A DNA stretch of 64,000 nucleotides from UBA961 sp014191195 (GTDB lineage: Bacteria > Bacteroidota > Ignavibacteria > Kapaibacteriales > UBA961): NCBI GenBank assembly GCA_964204605.1, contig OZ123195.1, positions 2,170,001 to 2,234,000 on the forward strand. The letters are read 5' to 3'. Positions 51,848 through 59,623 of the stretch are shown piece after piece; position 1 is the first letter of the stretch; the number at the start of each line of letters is the position of its first letter. The position numbers and the translations under genes were made by a program. Below the pieces are notes generated by a model that worked only from the letters and a program-made list of their open reading frames with translations, made no database searches and was not told where the DNA came from.

Positions 51848-53350
51848 GTGAGACATCCTTTTTTAAGCATTCTTTTGATCCTAGTATTATGTTTTCCTCT
51901 TTCATGGGGGCATCATGATGTATATGCTTCAATGAAGAAAAAGGGAAAATCTGCTTCTTCTAGCAAATCATCAAATAAGAAGAAGTCTAATAAAAAAGAC
52001 AAAGCACATAGTAAAAGCAGAAGTTCTAAGAGTAAAAAAGGTAAGAAAGGAAAAAGAAAGTCGGTTGATAATATGTCTATCAAAGCATATTATGATTCCT
52101 ATCAAGTATTTTTGATAGACACTACGCTTACACCTGGATTACGTTATATGCATTTTCTATATGGTCCATTAAAACATCCTGTTTATGTTGTAGAAATGAA
52201 TGTATTAGATCCATCATTAAAAGTTGGGGTGATTAAAGGATTGAATAAAAATGATGGTCTTGAACGTATAGGTGACATGTTCACAAGAATAGATTCAACA
52301 GTAAGAGATAGTTTGTTAACAGCAGTAAATGCAAATTTTTGGCGTGCATATAGGAATACTGCTATCGGGCCATTAGTAACTAATGGCGAAGTTGTTCAGA
52401 TGAGTAATTTTAAAAATTGGACAAGTGCTTTTTTTGACAATAAAAATAGAATGTATATCGATAGATTCGATTTATCTGGTACTATCAGAAATGAAAATGG
52501 AACTAAGTGGGAAGTTTCATATGTAAATGAACGTTTAGATTCTAATGGTATATCTGTATATAATACTTATGCTGGTTCAGAGATTCCTTTTGTTCCAAAT
52601 ATGGCAATTGACAAAGCAGCTCAAGATTTTTTAGACAATAAACCAGCTAATCAAGATGATTCAACAGAAGAAGAGTTGGATATTGAACAATTAAAAGCAG
52701 AATTAACAGAAGCAAAAAGACAGTCTAATATTGAATATCCACGAGTTAAGGTTCAGATTCGTTATTTAAGAACTCCTGCAGTAAATAAAGAAGTGCCCTG
52801 CTTGGTAAATGCTGTTGATACCGGAACTGTAGGTATGCCTTTAAGGGGTGCGGTTATTTCTTTTGGTAAGAATTATCATCCAGATAGTATTCCTGCTGCT
52901 GGCGACACATTATTTATAAAATTCTCTACTGGTTTAAAAGATACTGTGCCATATATGCAAGCAGTTTGTGGTACACCTAGATTGGTTGCAAATGGCTTAC
53001 CTAAGCATGAAGCAGAGTATGAGGGTTCAAGAAATGTAAGATTTGTTAGCCATAATTTGCCAAGAACAGCGATTGGGACAAATTTTAAAAGAACTAAAAA
53101 TTATATTGTTATGGTAGATCCATCAGGGAAGGGCCGGGGAGCAAATCTTGCTCAGATGGCAGCTATTATGAAAAAACTTGGTGCCCATGATGCTATGAAT
53201 CTTGATGGTGGAGGTTCATCTATGATGGTTGTTTGTGGAGAGAATGTATGTAATAATAGTAGGGTCCCAAGTGGTAGAAGAATATCTGCTGCTTTAGCAG
53301 TATTTAGAAAACAAATGATTTTAAGAGATAAAAACGCTAATACTGAATAA
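51848..53350 (+). CDS. Exported phosphodiester glycosidase (NAGPA/DUF2233 family) with Lys/Ser-rich segment
   Basis: A 500-residue exported protein. After the signal peptide (FLSILLILVLCFPLSWG) comes a low-complexity stretch of about 40 residues made almost only of Lys, Ser and Gly (roughly residues 29-69). The catalytic NAGPA domain follows, with LTAVNANFWR, RTAIGTNFKRTKNYIVMVD and the diagnostic NLDGGGSSMMVV. Family members cleave GlcNAc-phosphodiester links in eukaryotes and act on polysaccharides or teichoic-acid-like polymers in bacteria. An internal acidic insertion (DDSTEEELDIEQLKAELTEA) may be a helix. GTG 51848 has GGAA 6 bases upstream; a TTG 4 codons earlier is possible. A bidirectional terminator follows. 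Confidence 0.88.
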   Translation: MRHPFLSILLILVLCFPLSWGHHDVYASMKKKGKSASSSKSSNKKKSNKKDKAHSKSRSSKSKKGKKGKRKSVDNMSIKAYYDSYQVFLIDTTLTPGLRYMHFLYGPLKHPVYVVEMNVLDPSLKVGVIKGLNKNDGLERIGDMFTRIDSTVRDSLLTAVNANFWRAYRNTAIGPLVTNGEVVQMSNFKNWTSAFFDNKNRMYIDRFDLSGTIRNENGTKWEVSYVNERLDSNGISVYNTYAGSEIPFVPNMAIDKAAQDFLDNKPANQDDSTEEELDIEQLKAELTEAKRQSNIEYPRVKVQIRYLRTPAVNKEVPCLVNAVDTGTVGMPLRGAVISFGKNYHPDSIPAAGDTLFIKFSTGLKDTVPYMQAVCGTPRLVANGLPKHEAEYEGSRNVRFVSHNLPRTAIGTNFKRTKNYIVMVDPSGKGRGANLAQMAAIMKKLGAHDAMNLDGGGSSMMVVCGENVCNNSRVPSGRRISAALAVFRKQMILRDKNANTE

Positions 53351-53363
53351 ATGTAAATGCATA

Positions 53364-53401
53364 AAAAAAAGCGAATCAAGAGTATTTGATTCGCTTTTTT
53401 T
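53364..53401. terminator. Bidirectional terminator between the phosphodiester glycosidase and NlpC/P60 genes
   Basis: A perfect inverted repeat AAAAAAAGCGAATCAA with its complement around loop GAGTAT, flanked by A- and T-runs. It lies 13 bases after the upstream stop and 11 bases before the convergent stop. Confidence 0.93.
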
Positions 53402-53412
53402 ATTGATTTCAA

Positions 53413-54387
53413 TTAATAGGAATAACTTTTTGCATTTCCAGTAGCTAATTGAGCTATGTCTCTGTTTTCGATTCTTCTAACACCAATAAGACGAGCATCA
53501 TAATAAGTGCTTTCTAAAGAAGAAACGGTAACACCATAACGTGAACTTGCATGGGCAAAAAGATTGTCACCAAGATATATACCTACATGAGATACATATA
53601 CTTCTTTACGAGTATGGAAAAACACCAAATCGCCAAATTTCATTTCTGATCTATTGCGAATTGGACGTCCTATATTCCATTGCGTAGCTGCTGTACGTGG
53701 TAAAGTAAAATTACCTGCACCTGCATAAACTGCGCGTGTAAATGCTGAACAATCGATTCCTGAACGAGAAGTGCCACCAAATACATAGGTAGTGCCAACC
53801 CAATTCATAATTTCATTCATTATAAATTTTCTGGCAATACCACAATCTGTAATCTCTTTAGAGCTGTGGTCACTAGGATCGTCATCTATGTATGTAAGCC
53901 AAAGTGATTTAAAAGCATCGATATCAACCTGAACATCATCTTCTTGTTCTAGCTCGGAAATTTCTTCGCCTTCTTCAATAGATTCTTGTTCTGCTAGTGC
54001 GGTTTGATTCTCTGATTGTTCGTCAACATTAGGATCATTATCTGATAATTGCTGAGAGGAAGCCTCGGCAATAGAGCCAGTATTCGTGGCCATGTCTGTT
54101 GTCGGGGTTAGTTCTGTATCCGGTTTTAAACCGGCTAATCTTGATAAATCACCTGAATTGTTGAGCATTTCAAAGGCTAAACGTTTGCCAGCGATACGAT
54201 CACAATGCGTGATGGATTTGATAAGTTTGAATCTGTGCTTTTTTAATTTAAAAGAAGCACGTTTAATAGTATGGCGCTTAGACGAATGTTTACGGGCAGC
54301 AAATGTGCTGGAGTTTGGCAAAGCTAAAGCAATCACGAAGAGAACCAAGCAGAGCCAGTAAGGTAAGAGGGGTATGTTCTTTTGCAT
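53413..54387 (-). CDS. Exported NlpC/P60 peptidoglycan hydrolase
   Basis: A cell-wall endopeptidase of 324 residues. A signal peptide (LPYWLCLVLFVIALALPNSSTFA) is followed by a basic region and then a Glu/Gln/Ser-rich acidic linker (about residues 95-155). The C-terminal C40 domain has the catalytic Cys in GIDCSAFTRAVY, the first His in VSHVGIYLGDNLF and the second His in FAHASSRYGV. The start ATG 54387 has GAGGTG immediately upstream. It likely trims peptide cross-links. The upstream 111-base region is unusually GC-rich and contains a hairpin repeat. Confidence 0.92.
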   Translation of the reverse strand: MQKNIPLLPYWLCLVLFVIALALPNSSTFAARKHSSKRHTIKRASFKLKKHRFKLIKSITHCDRIAGKRLAFEMLNNSGDLSRLAGLKPDTELTPTTDMATNTGSIAEASSQQLSDNDPNVDEQSENQTALAEQESIEEGEEISELEQEDDVQVDIDAFKSLWLTYIDDDPSDHSSKEITDCGIARKFIMNEIMNWVGTTYVFGGTSRSGIDCSAFTRAVYAGAGNFTLPRTAATQWNIGRPIRNRSEMKFGDLVFFHTRKEVYVSHVGIYLGDNLFAHASSRYGVTVSSLESTYYDARLIGVRRIENRDIAQLATGNAKSYSY

Positions 54388-54460
54388 AATCACCTCGATT
54401 GTTAATAAAAAACCTTATCTGGTATTGTGTGGTGCCAGTCCTGTGAGTCGGTCTGACGTT

Positions 54461-54496
54461 CTTCCGGGCGGCGAGTCATAGAGCCGATAGCGGAAG
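54461..54496. repeat. GC-rich hairpin repeat, copy 1 (intergenic)
   Basis: CTTCCGGGCGG ... CCGATAGCGGAAG. The arms CTTCCG and CGGAAG are inverted, with an inner GGC/GCC pair. Copy 2 at 54549 shares the arms, GGGCGG and CCGATA.CGG. It sits in the 111-base gap between the NlpC/P60 and peptide-binding lipoprotein genes, in sequence far more GC-rich than the surroundings. Confidence 0.6.
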
Positions 54497-54498
54497 CT

Positions 54499-56256
54499 TC
54501 AATTAGCGCGTTTGATCCGAACATTCTCAAAGAGAAGTCTACCAAACACTTCCGGGCGGAGTCCGATAACGGAAGGTTGTGCTAATCGGTAATTAACGGT
54601 ATAATATAAAAACACCCAAGGAGCTTCCTCAATAACGATTCGCTCCATTTCATTATACATCGCATATCTTTTTGGAACTGAATATCCAGGCCATAAAGCT
54701 TGTTCGTATAATGAATCCATAATCCTAGAATGAATTCTAGTATCATTAAGGCCTTTGGGAGAGGCCAGTGGAGAATAAAAAAGTGCAAGTACATTTTCAG
54801 GATCAGGATAATCTGTTATCCAATTGCCACGCCAAAAACCCAATTTGCCGCCATGCATCATCGAAGAATGCTCTGCGAAATTAACTTGTCTTAAAGATAC
54901 CTTTATTCCAAGTTTTTGCCATTGCTGTTGCAAGGCTTCAGCGGTTTGAATAGTTGTTGCATTATTACCTGATTGCATAATTATAGTTGGTAAATTCTTA
55001 CCATCTGGATAACCTGCTTCAGCTAATAATACGCGCGCTTTTTGAGGATTATATGTATATCCCTTCACTTCTCTGGAGAATCCCGGCATAGATGGAGACA
55101 ATGGTCCATGTTCTGCAGGAACTCCTTTGCCCTTTAATATATATTTACAAATCGCTTTGCGATCTATAGCATAATTTAAAGCTTGACGCAGCAATTTACT
55201 TTTCCATAAAGGATAAGCACTTGTTTCAGAATTAGCTGCGCTATCTAACATTATTCCACAATACACAATATCTTCAGATTCTTCTCGAATCAGATGATGG
55301 TCTGCATATGTTGGCAATAAAGAATCATTTTCACCTATAACTTTAGACATAAAAACGGGGTCTAAAGATAATACGATGTCAAGTTTACCTTGTTCGTATT
55401 CCAAAAACTCAGTTTTTGTGTCTTTTATAAATCGTATAATAATACTATCCAGATATGGAAGCCTATTACCGTTTTTGTCAAATCGAAAATAATCCGGATT
55501 GCGAGCTAATACTAATTGTTGGTCTGATTTCCATGACTTAACCATGAAAGGTCCTGTACCAATTGGATGAATTCCAAATGATTGGCCATAATACTCTATA
55601 GCTTCTTTAGGAACAATTTGGCAATAAGACATGGTAAGCAAAGAGAGAAATGGAGCAAAGGGTTTGTTAAGTATTATCTTAACCATAGAATCATTAAGAA
55701 CAATGATGCCCTTAATTCCATCTTTAGGATATATACCTGCTTTGGTAGCTTCGTTAAATTCATCCGCACCTAAAAGACGATTTCTGAAAATCCAAAAACC
55801 AGATGTCTTTACACGTGCATCACAAATCCTCTCAAAACTATATTTCACATCTTGCGCCTTTACAAAACGCTTGATTGAAGTGTTTCCAAAACATGTATCT
55901 CTATGAAAACAAATATTAGGTTTTAGTGTAAATATCCACTCTTTTCCACTAGAATCAACCTGCCAGCTTTTAGCTAAACATGGCTGAATCACATGGTCGG
56001 AGTCTAAATCCAATAAGCCACTAAAAATTTGCCCACCAATTTGTATAGGAGCAGATACTCCTGCCAAACCGGGATCTAGAGTACTTAAACCCTGAGACTC
56101 ATTATAAGTCAATGTATTTCTTGGTTCATTCCTTTGATTATTACCACATGAAATAAGTAATAATGAAAAGAAGAACAGAAAACATGCAAGTTCAGTTTTC
56201 AAAGTACGAAACCAGATATCTGTAAAAAATATCTTTTGTTTTAAAAAACCTGACAT
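54499..56256 (-). CDS. Oligopeptide/dipeptide ABC transporter substrate-binding lipoprotein (family 5)
   Basis: A DppA/OppA-type solute receptor. A lipobox (LLLISCGNN) follows a hydrophobic signal segment. Family 5 motifs include TFTLKPNICFHRDTCFG-like region, the KPFAPFLSLLTM stretch, AYPLWKSKLLRQALNYAIDRKAIC and NPQKARVLLAEAGYPDG. I start at ATG 56256, which places the lipobox Cys at residue 37; the frame is open back to 56346. The matching permeases and ATPases are not adjacent. Its last codons contain the second copy of the GC-rich hairpin repeat. An uptake role for peptides or similar nutrients is inferred from family. Confidence 0.87.
   Translation of the reverse strand: MSGFLKQKIFFTDIWFRTLKTELACFLFFFSLLLISCGNNQRNEPRNTLTYNESQGLSTLDPGLAGVSAPIQIGGQIFSGLLDLDSDHVIQPCLAKSWQVDSSGKEWIFTLKPNICFHRDTCFGNTSIKRFVKAQDVKYSFERICDARVKTSGFWIFRNRLLGADEFNEATKAGIYPKDGIKGIIVLNDSMVKIILNKPFAPFLSLLTMSYCQIVPKEAIEYYGQSFGIHPIGTGPFMVKSWKSDQQLVLARNPDYFRFDKNGNRLPYLDSIIIRFIKDTKTEFLEYEQGKLDIVLSLDPVFMSKVIGENDSLLPTYADHHLIREESEDIVYCGIMLDSAANSETSAYPLWKSKLLRQALNYAIDRKAICKYILKGKGVPAEHGPLSPSMPGFSREVKGYTYNPQKARVLLAEAGYPDGKNLPTIIMQSGNNATTIQTAEALQQQWQKLGIKVSLRQVNFAEHSSMMHGGKLGFWRGNWITDYPDPENVLALFYSPLASPKGLNDTRIHSRIMDSLYEQALWPGYSVPKRYAMYNEMERIVIEEAPWVFLYYTVNYRLAQPSVIGLRPEVFGRLLFENVRIKRAN
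54549..54575. repeat. GC-rich hairpin repeat, copy 2 (inside the lipoprotein gene)
   Basis: CTTCCGGGCGGAGTCCGATAACGGAAG lies within the 3' end of the peptide-binding lipoprotein gene and encodes part of its normal C-terminus. Its CTTCCG/CGGAAG arms and inner bases match copy 1. Being coding, it is probably the parent and copy 1 the derived one, or both descend from a mobile repeat. Confidence 0.55.
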
Positions 56257-56443
56257 AGGCTTTTTACAATTTGCAATAAAAGCAAAAAATTCCATATAGC
56301 CAAGCTTTTCAAATACTTGCAAGAAATAAGATATGAATATGTTCATTGTAGTTATAATATTATTAAATCATGTAAATCTATATTAATCATATAGATAAAG
56401 CTGAATATATATATATTGTGTATAGTAAAGTTTAGTGTTGATA

Positions 56444-56451
56444 CAAATGTA
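56444..56451 (-). promoter_or_regulatory. Putative -7 promoter box (TACATTTG) of the peptide-binding lipoprotein gene
   Basis: An exact TAnnTTTG match on the reverse strand in the divergent gap, about 190 bases before the preferred ATG (about 98 before the longest frame). Support is weak. Confidence 0.3.
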
Positions 56452-56504
56452 AAAATGTGGAAAAAAACTGAGACTTAATCGTTAAAAAAGTTTGAGAAAT
56501 TGTA

Positions 56505-56512
56505 TAACTTTG
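56505..56512 (+). promoter_or_regulatory. Putative -7 promoter box (TAACTTTG) at the start of a membrane protein gene
   Basis: An exact TAnnTTTG match on the plus strand ending 7 bases before the ATG at 56520. If used, transcription would start at or next to the start codon, giving a leaderless mRNA. A TTTG lies 10 bases upstream, too close for a -33 element. Confidence 0.35.
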
Positions 56513-56519
56513 AAATACT

Positions 56520-57044
56520 ATGAAAAATAACAATGTCCAAAAAGCCGTATTGGCTATCTTCTTTTTTGCAGTATCTATGTGGTTCGGTGGGGGAATTATA
56601 AGGAATGCAATTGCATTTGATTTATTTATTCCAGGCACACTCGAGTTAAAGCCTTTTTTGAATATTCAGCAAATTAATTATTCTATTCGTTTAATGGGTA
56701 TAACTTCCTATTATACTATCATTGGTTACATCATATCGTTTATATGTGCTTTAGGAATAATGTTTTTACAAAGGGCACAGCTAAAGAAATCTGGTTGGCT
56801 ATTTATGGCTTTGATATTATTCTTTTTGTGTAGCCCTATAGAATTTTATCAAATCTATCTAGACACCAAGCTTGTATATTTAACCAATACAATAGATTTT
56901 GTTAGTTTATTGCAAGCTGATAAATTATTGATAGTATTTCGTGAGCGATTTGATCCAAGATTAACAGCAGCAGGTTTCTTATCATTTCTCTCATATATTA
57001 CAGCTTTACTTTTTTTAGCCTGGCAGCCACTAAAAGCCAAGTAA
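56520..57044 (+). CDS. Four-helix integral membrane protein of unknown function
   Basis: A 174-residue protein I do not recognise. It has four hydrophobic segments: about 8-27 (VLAIFFFAVSMWFGGGIIRN), 64-85, 94-112 and 150-168 (FLSFLSYITALLFLAW). There is no signal peptide or catalytic motif. It is followed 33 bases later by a small soluble protein gene and then dnaN on the other strand. The ATG at 56520 lies only 7 bases after a promoter-like box, so a leaderless start is possible. Confidence 0.65.
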   Translation: MKNNNVQKAVLAIFFFAVSMWFGGGIIRNAIAFDLFIPGTLELKPFLNIQQINYSIRLMGITSYYTIIGYIISFICALGIMFLQRAQLKKSGWLFMALILFFLCSPIEFYQIYLDTKLVYLTNTIDFVSLLQADKLLIVFRERFDPRLTAAGFLSFLSYITALLFLAWQPLKAK

Positions 57045-57077
57045 TTATCTACACATTTATGTATTAACTGTATCAAA

Positions 57078-57365
57078 GTGAAACTTCAAAGTATTTTAGA
57101 GGAATTGCTATCCATTGCTTCTTTGTTGAATTATACAGTTCGCAGGGAGAAGGGTAATTTTAGAAGTGGTGATTGCCGCATGAAACAGGACAACTATATT
57201 GTTCTTAATTCTTTAGTTCCTTTAGAATCAAGAATTTCTGTACTGGCAAAAGTAATTTCTATGCATAATTTAGAATTACTTACTATAAAGCCAGCAGTTA
57301 GATTGATTATTGAGCAGGAAAAAAATAGGAAGCCCCAAGAAACAACTATACCGCTTGATTTTTAA
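57078..57365 (+). CDS. Small conserved cytoplasmic protein of unknown function
   Basis: A 95-residue soluble protein. It reads as a small alpha/beta fold: an N-terminal helix (ILEELLSIASLLNYTV), a strand-turn REKGNFRSGDCRMKQDNYIVLNS and a helix PLESRISVLAKVISMHN, ending with IKPAVRLIIEQEKN. The GNF(R)SGxCR and IVLN motifs recur in a widespread uncharacterised Bacteroidota/Ignavibacteria family, as far as I recall. The start is GTG 57078. It shares a direction with the membrane protein gene upstream and ends in a bidirectional terminator with dnaN. Confidence 0.65.
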   Translation: MKLQSILEELLSIASLLNYTVRREKGNFRSGDCRMKQDNYIVLNSLVPLESRISVLAKVISMHNLELLTIKPAVRLIIEQEKNRKPQETTIPLDF

Positions 57366-57400
57366 AAAAAGGCTAAGAAATTTAATTCTTAGCCTTTTTT
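57366..57400. terminator. Bidirectional terminator between the small conserved gene and dnaN
   Basis: The stem GGCTAAGAA/TTCTTAGCC, extended by A and T runs on both sides, has a 6-base loop. It begins at the base after the upstream stop and lies 6 bases before the dnaN stop. Confidence 0.93.
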
Positions 57401-57405
57401 CTTTT

Positions 57406-58515
57406 TTAATTCAATCGTACAGGCATAACAAGGATTAATAATTCATTATTGCCAGGTTCTGGTTCTATCAATGTAGCCTTATTTGCTGAAGAAAATGAAA
57501 AGCGAATCATCGTATTTCCATCTATAGCTAATTGCTGTAATGCTTCTTCAAGATATTTATGGTTAAAACCTATTTCAAAATGTTCTGCACCATAAAATTC
57601 GCAAGCAATAGATTCATCAGCAATACTTCCAGATTCATCATCTTCTCCGTGAACATGGAGAATGTTGGGCTCTAATGAAATTTTGATTTGGCGGCTTGAA
57701 GAAGAAGTAAATAAAGCTACTCTTCTAATAACATTTACTAATTCCCTTTGATTAACAATTGCAGTTTTATCATTGTCAGCAGGGATTACATTTTCATATG
57801 GAGGAAAACGTTCATCGATGATTCTAGTGATAATTGTAGTATTGTTCAAAGAAAATCTTGCATGTGTTCTTGTAACACTCATCAGTACATCAGAATCAAC
57901 TTTTCTCAGAATTTCCATAGCTCTAGATGGAATAATCACATCTAAATCTTCAGGCAAATTAGAAGCATTAATTGTAACGCGGGCTAATCTATAACTATCT
58001 GTAGCAACACCTAGGACACGATTTCCTCTAAATTGAAAAAGTACACCTGTCATAGCTGGACGATATTCATCGTCTGAAACAGCAAACATTGCTTTATTAG
58101 CAATTTTCATGATGTCTGTTGAAGAAAAGAGTGCTGTTTCTCCTTCCGGGAAAACAGGTTGCATTGGATAGTCTACACTATTCATACCTTTCATTGTAAA
58201 CTTACCTGCTGCTGTAGTAAAGGTTAAATCAAGATTTGTGGATATGTCAATCTCTACAGTACCTTCAGATCCTAAAGACTTAATCAACTCATTAAGTTTT
58301 CTAGCTGGTATAAGTACCGAACCTTCAGATTCTACATGGCATTCAAAAGAAGTTGATATTGTCATTTCTTGATCTGATGCAATCATTGACAATGAATTAT
58401 TAATCAATGTGCAATGAATATGCTCTAATACAGGCAATGTTGATTTTGGTGGTATTGCTGGTAAAACACGAAATATTGCCTTTTGAAAATCGCCCAATGA
58501 GACTGAAAATTTCAT
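57406..58515 (-). CDS. dnaN: DNA polymerase III beta subunit (sliding clamp)
   Basis: A 369-residue clamp that tethers DNA polymerase III. The three clamp-fold repeats are visible, beginning MKFSVSLGDFQKAI, with IPARKLNELIKSLG, FAVSDDEYRPAMTGVLF and the C-terminal ELLILVMPVRLN that forms the protein-binding cleft (MPVR/MPMR-like). Its length is typical. It is 45 bases downstream of ptsH. dnaA, the usual neighbour, is absent here, so this is not the classical origin region. Confidence 0.97.
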   Translation of the reverse strand: MKFSVSLGDFQKAIFRVLPAIPPKSTLPVLEHIHCTLINNSLSMIASDQEMTISTSFECHVESEGSVLIPARKLNELIKSLGSEGTVEIDISTNLDLTFTTAAGKFTMKGMNSVDYPMQPVFPEGETALFSSTDIMKIANKAMFAVSDDEYRPAMTGVLFQFRGNRVLGVATDSYRLARVTINASNLPEDLDVIIPSRAMEILRKVDSDVLMSVTRTHARFSLNNTTIITRIIDERFPPYENVIPADNDKTAIVNQRELVNVIRRVALFTSSSSRQIKISLEPNILHVHGEDDESGSIADESIACEFYGAEHFEIGFNHKYLEEALQQLAIDGNTMIRFSFSSANKATLIEPEPGNNELLILVMPVRLN

Positions 58516-58560
58516 TATAATTCTATGAAATAGTGTAAAAGATTAATAAGAAAAATCTGA

Positions 58561-58827
58561 TTATAATTCGCCAAAACCAGAGTTGAAGAAAACGACAATT
58601 TCTTCGATTGCCTTGGTTTCATCTGGCCCATCACAAGTAATTTCCAATTTGCAACCAAGCTCTGCTGCTAATGTCATAACTCCAATAATACTTTTAGCAT
58701 TTATTGAAAAGCCATCTCTGTCAAGAAATATTTCTGATTTATATTTTGCAGCAAGCTTTACAAGTACTGCTGCTGGCCTTGTATGTAGCCCAGCTCTGTT
58801 TTTTACTGTTACTGTTGATTTTAACAT
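58561..58827 (-). CDS. ptsH: HPr-family phosphocarrier protein
   Basis: An 88-residue phosphocarrier. His15 (RAGLHTRPAA) is the site phosphorylated by enzyme I, and Ser46 (NAKSIIGVMTLAA) is the site of HPr kinase. The start is ATG 58827, three codons inside a TTG-initiated frame. Enzyme I and PTS permease genes are not nearby. In this phylum HPr with HPr kinase may serve regulation or a partial PTS. It is followed by dnaN. Confidence 0.93.
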   Translation of the reverse strand: MLKSTVTVKNRAGLHTRPAAVLVKLAAKYKSEIFLDRDGFSINAKSIIGVMTLAAELGCKLEITCDGPDETKAIEEIVVFFNSGFGEL

Positions 58828-58968
58828 GCTTATCAAATAATCTGATTTTTACTTATATATTTTTTTAATTTACACAATCTGCATAGTCACTTCAAAAGAT
58901 TTTATCATCTAACAAGATTTATTTGATTTTGCAGTGGAATGCTGATATTGAATACTTAACAGATATCG

Positions 58969-58976
58969 TATTTTTG
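58969..58976 (+). promoter_or_regulatory. Putative promoter (TATTTTTG -7) of gmhA
   Basis: An exact TAnnTTTG match, 53 bases upstream of the gmhA ATG. An ATTG lies 18 bases before it, close to the -33 position. The remaining divergent region (58837-59029) holds no gene. Confidence 0.45.
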
Positions 58977-59029
58977 TTGATATTATTGTATTCAAATCTT
59001 CTTTCATATGTAACTAAAGAGATTGTTAT

Positions 59030-59623
59030 ATGCATTTTTCAAGTTTAATTGAACAAGTAGTAAAAGATTCTATTGCTACAAAAGAATTATTATTGGAGCG
59101 TCAAAAGCAAGAAATAGAGCGAATTGGACTGCTTTTGGCCGATAGATGTAAGAATGGGGGTAAAATCCTTTTTTGTGGAAATGGTGGAAGTGCAGCAGAT
59201 TCTCAGCATTTAGCTGCAGAGCTTGTTATAAGGTTAAGAGGTCACATCAATAGGGCAGCTATTCCTGCAATGGCATTAACTGTAGACCCCTCTATTATGA
59301 CTGCTGGAGGTAATGATATCGGATTTGAAAATATTTTTGCAAGATGCGTCGAAGCTTATGGACGACCTGGTGATGTATTAATAGGAATTTCTACAAGTGG
59401 AAATTCTGAAAATGTAAAAAGGGCAATTATTCAAGCAAAAAAACAAGGTGTATATACTATTGGTTTATTAGGTGGAACTGGTGGTACCTTAATTGATGAT
59501 TGCGAAGATGCAGTAATTGTTCCTAGTTCTGTTACAGCACGCATTCAAGAATCACATATTATGATTGGTCATATTTGGTGCGAAATCATCGAAGAAGTGT
59601 TATTTCCTGAATTATTTCAATAG
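59030..59623 (+). CDS. gmhA: Sedoheptulose-7-phosphate isomerase (phosphoheptose isomerase)
   Basis: Converts sedoheptulose 7-phosphate to glycero-manno-heptose 7-phosphate, the first step towards heptose for lipopolysaccharide or S-layer glycans. It is a SIS-fold protein of 197 residues with GNGGSAADSQHLAAEL, the ISTSGNSENVKRAI phosphate-binding loop and the metal/active-site helix ESHIMIGHIWCEIIEE. The other heptose genes (hldE, gmhB, rfaD) are not nearby. Its last codons overlap the convergent comEC stop by 7 bases. Confidence 0.94.
   Translation: MHFSSLIEQVVKDSIATKELLLERQKQEIERIGLLLADRCKNGGKILFCGNGGSAADSQHLAAELVIRLRGHINRAAIPAMALTVDPSIMTAGGNDIGFENIFARCVEAYGRPGDVLIGISTSGNSENVKRAIIQAKKQGVYTIGLLGGTGGTLIDDCEDAVIVPSSVTARIQESHIMIGHIWCEIIEEVLFPELFQ

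Noticed and set aside
57406..58515. Chromosomal origin near dnaN and recF
   Set aside because: No dnaA, no DnaA-box cluster or AT-rich unwinding element is seen, and recF is 31 kb away.
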